64,000 nt of DNA from Pseudomonadota bacterium (GTDB taxonomy: Bacteria > Pseudomonadota > Gammaproteobacteria > Burkholderiales > Usitatibacteraceae): NCBI GenBank assembly GCA_029781595.1, contig JAKOWJ010000034.1, positions 34,211 through 98,210 of the forward strand. The letters are read 5' to 3'. Positions 62,673 through 64,000 of the stretch are shown in pieces. Within the stretch, counting starts at the first letter, position 1. Every line of letters starts with the position of its first letter. The notes beneath the pieces were generated by a model that searched no databases, was not told the DNA's origin, and saw only the letters and a program-made list of their open reading frames with translations. Both the position numbers and the translations under genes were made by a program.

Positions 62673-63683
62673 CTAGCCCTCCCCGGCCAGCGCGCGGATC
62701 CTGGCGGCGAGGTCCGGCGGCAGGGCGATGCCCTCGCGCGCGATGCGCTCGCGGTTGGCGCGGCGCCGGTCACCGGGAAGGCGCACCCCCGCGTCGGCGA
62801 GCATCGCGGCCACGAGCGTCTCCACGCGCTCGAGATAGACCTCGCGGCCGGCGAGCGCCTCCGGGTCGATGGCGAGGAAGGCCTGGCCGATGCGCGTGGG
62901 CTTTCCCGCCTCCGTGAAGAAGCTGTCGGACTCGAAGCCGAAGGCCGCGCCCGAGAGCGCGCAGGCGAGCAGCTCCACCGTGAGCGCGAGCATGGCCCCC
63001 TTGGCGCCGCCGGCGGGCAGCATCATGCCCTCCAGGCCCGCCTTCGGGTCCGTGGTGGGGTTGCCGTCCTTGTCCAGCGCCCAGCCGGCCGGGATGGGCT
63101 TGCCCTCGCGCGCGGCCACCATGAGCTTGCCGCGCGCCACCTCCGACAGGCTCAGGTCCACCACCATGGGCGGCTTGCCGCGGCGCGGGAAGGCGGCGGC
63201 GATGGGGTTGGTGCCGAAGAGCGCGCGCTTGCCGCCCCACATCGGCATGGCCGCCGGCGAGTTGCCGAAGGCGAGGCCCACGAGGCCCGCCTCCGCGATG
63301 GGCTCGGCGTGGTAGGCCGCGACGCCGAAGTGGTTGCTGTTGGCCACGGACGCGAAGGCCACGCCGAACTCGCGCGCGCGGGCGATCGCCTCGCGCACGG
63401 CGAAGGCGCAGGCCTCGAAGGCGAGGCCGCCGCCGGCATCGACGACGAACGCGCCGCCGCGGCCGCGCGCGACCTTCGGCACCGCGCTGCCGGTGGCGCG
63501 GCCGTTCTTCACGTGGCCGCAGTACTGCGGGATGCGCGAGGCCCCGTGCGAGGGGATGCCGTCGAGCTCGGCGGCCACCAGCGCGGCGGCGGTGGCCTCG
63601 GCCATGGCCGGCGTGGCGCCCGATTTCTCGAGCGCGCGCCGCATGAGGTCGTGGAGGGCTTGGGGGGAGAGGCGGTCGGTCAT
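62673..63683 (-). CDS. Malate/L-lactate dehydrogenase family (Ldh2-type) oxidoreductase
   Basis: ELDGIPSHGASRIPQYCGHVKNG; VANSNHFGVAAYHAE; GTNPIAAAFPR. Confidence 0.92.
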   Translation of the reverse strand: MTDRLSPQALHDLMRRALEKSGATPAMAEATAAALVAAELDGIPSHGASRIPQYCGHVKNGRATGSAVPKVARGRGGAFVVDAGGGLAFEACAFAVREAIARAREFGVAFASVANSNHFGVAAYHAEPIAEAGLVGLAFGNSPAAMPMWGGKRALFGTNPIAAAFPRRGKPPMVVDLSLSEVARGKLMVAAREGKPIPAGWALDKDGNPTTDPKAGLEGMMLPAGGAKGAMLALTVELLACALSGAAFGFESDSFFTEAGKPTRIGQAFLAIDPEALAGREVYLERVETLVAAMLADAGVRLPGDRRRANRERIAREGIALPPDLAARIRALAGEG

Positions 63684-64000
63684 GAGGGCACGGGCGCAGG
63701 CGACCTGCGCAGCATCTGGATGACGAAGACGGCGGCGAAGATCCCGACGCCCACGGCGTCGAGGCTCGCGAAGGGCAGGATCACCAGGGCGCCCGCCACG
63801 ACGAGCAGCGTGCGCTCCAGCCAGTTGGTCCGCCGCAGGAGCCAGCCCTGCAGGCCCGCGGCGAGCGAGGCGATGGCCACGAAGATGAGGAAGACGACCC
63901 AGGCCACCTCCCACCAGTTGCCTCCCTTGGGCAGCTGCAGGAGCACGCCCGCGCCGAGCGGGTCGAGCACGAAGAAGAACGGCACCACGAAGGCGGGCAT
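63680..64000 (-). CDS. C-terminal part of a TRAP-type transporter fused permease (5' end outside window)
   Basis: Hydrophobic C-terminus PAFVVPFFFVLDPLGAGVLLQ...; ORF open at the window edge; 4-bp overlap with the dehydrogenase gene. Confidence 0.6.
   Translation of the reverse strand: MPAFVVPFFFVLDPLGAGVLLQLPKGGNWWEVAWVVFLIFVAIASLAAGLQGWLLRRTNWLERTLLVVAGALVILPFASLDAVGVGIFAAVFVIQMLRRSPAPVPS

Overview
GC-rich proteobacterial chromosome segment, probably betaproteobacterial by gene content (inference), densely packed with genes. (1) 1-20 kb is a chromosomal Calvin-Benson-Bassham (CBB) cluster: divergent cbbR, red-type form I RuBisCO cbbLS, the AAA+ activase cbbX, a cbbY-like HAD phosphatase, fbp, prkA, tkt, gap, pgk, pyk and fba, followed by purC. 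(2) 13.8-25.9 kb is an accessory stretch: a secreted NHL-type propeller protein with a 450-bp tandem repeat, a CadC-like membrane regulator fused to a TolB-like propeller, and a DUF6502-like/DUF5666-like gene pair preceded by two near-identical operator-like palindromes. (3) 25.9-34 kb is mostly housekeeping: TerC, an M20 peptidase, an O-antigen ligase, trkH/trkA, EVE, 6S RNA, zapA and a zapB-like gene. (4) 34-45 kb has a cobalamin riboswitch plus btuB-like receptor, a run of LPS glycosyltransferases with msbA, and a secreted trypsin-like protease. (5) 45.3-50.3 kb holds what I consider the most interesting locus. Three tiny consecutive ORFs (54, 54 and 64 aa) carry double-glycine leaders in one shared register. 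They are followed by a CPBP membrane protease, an HlyD-type adaptor and a C39-peptidase ABC exporter. This looks like an uncharacterised double-glycine peptide secretion system with proline-rich cores and no visible modification enzyme. (6) 50-64 kb is largely housekeeping. Family names come from reading motifs by eye; no database search was run.
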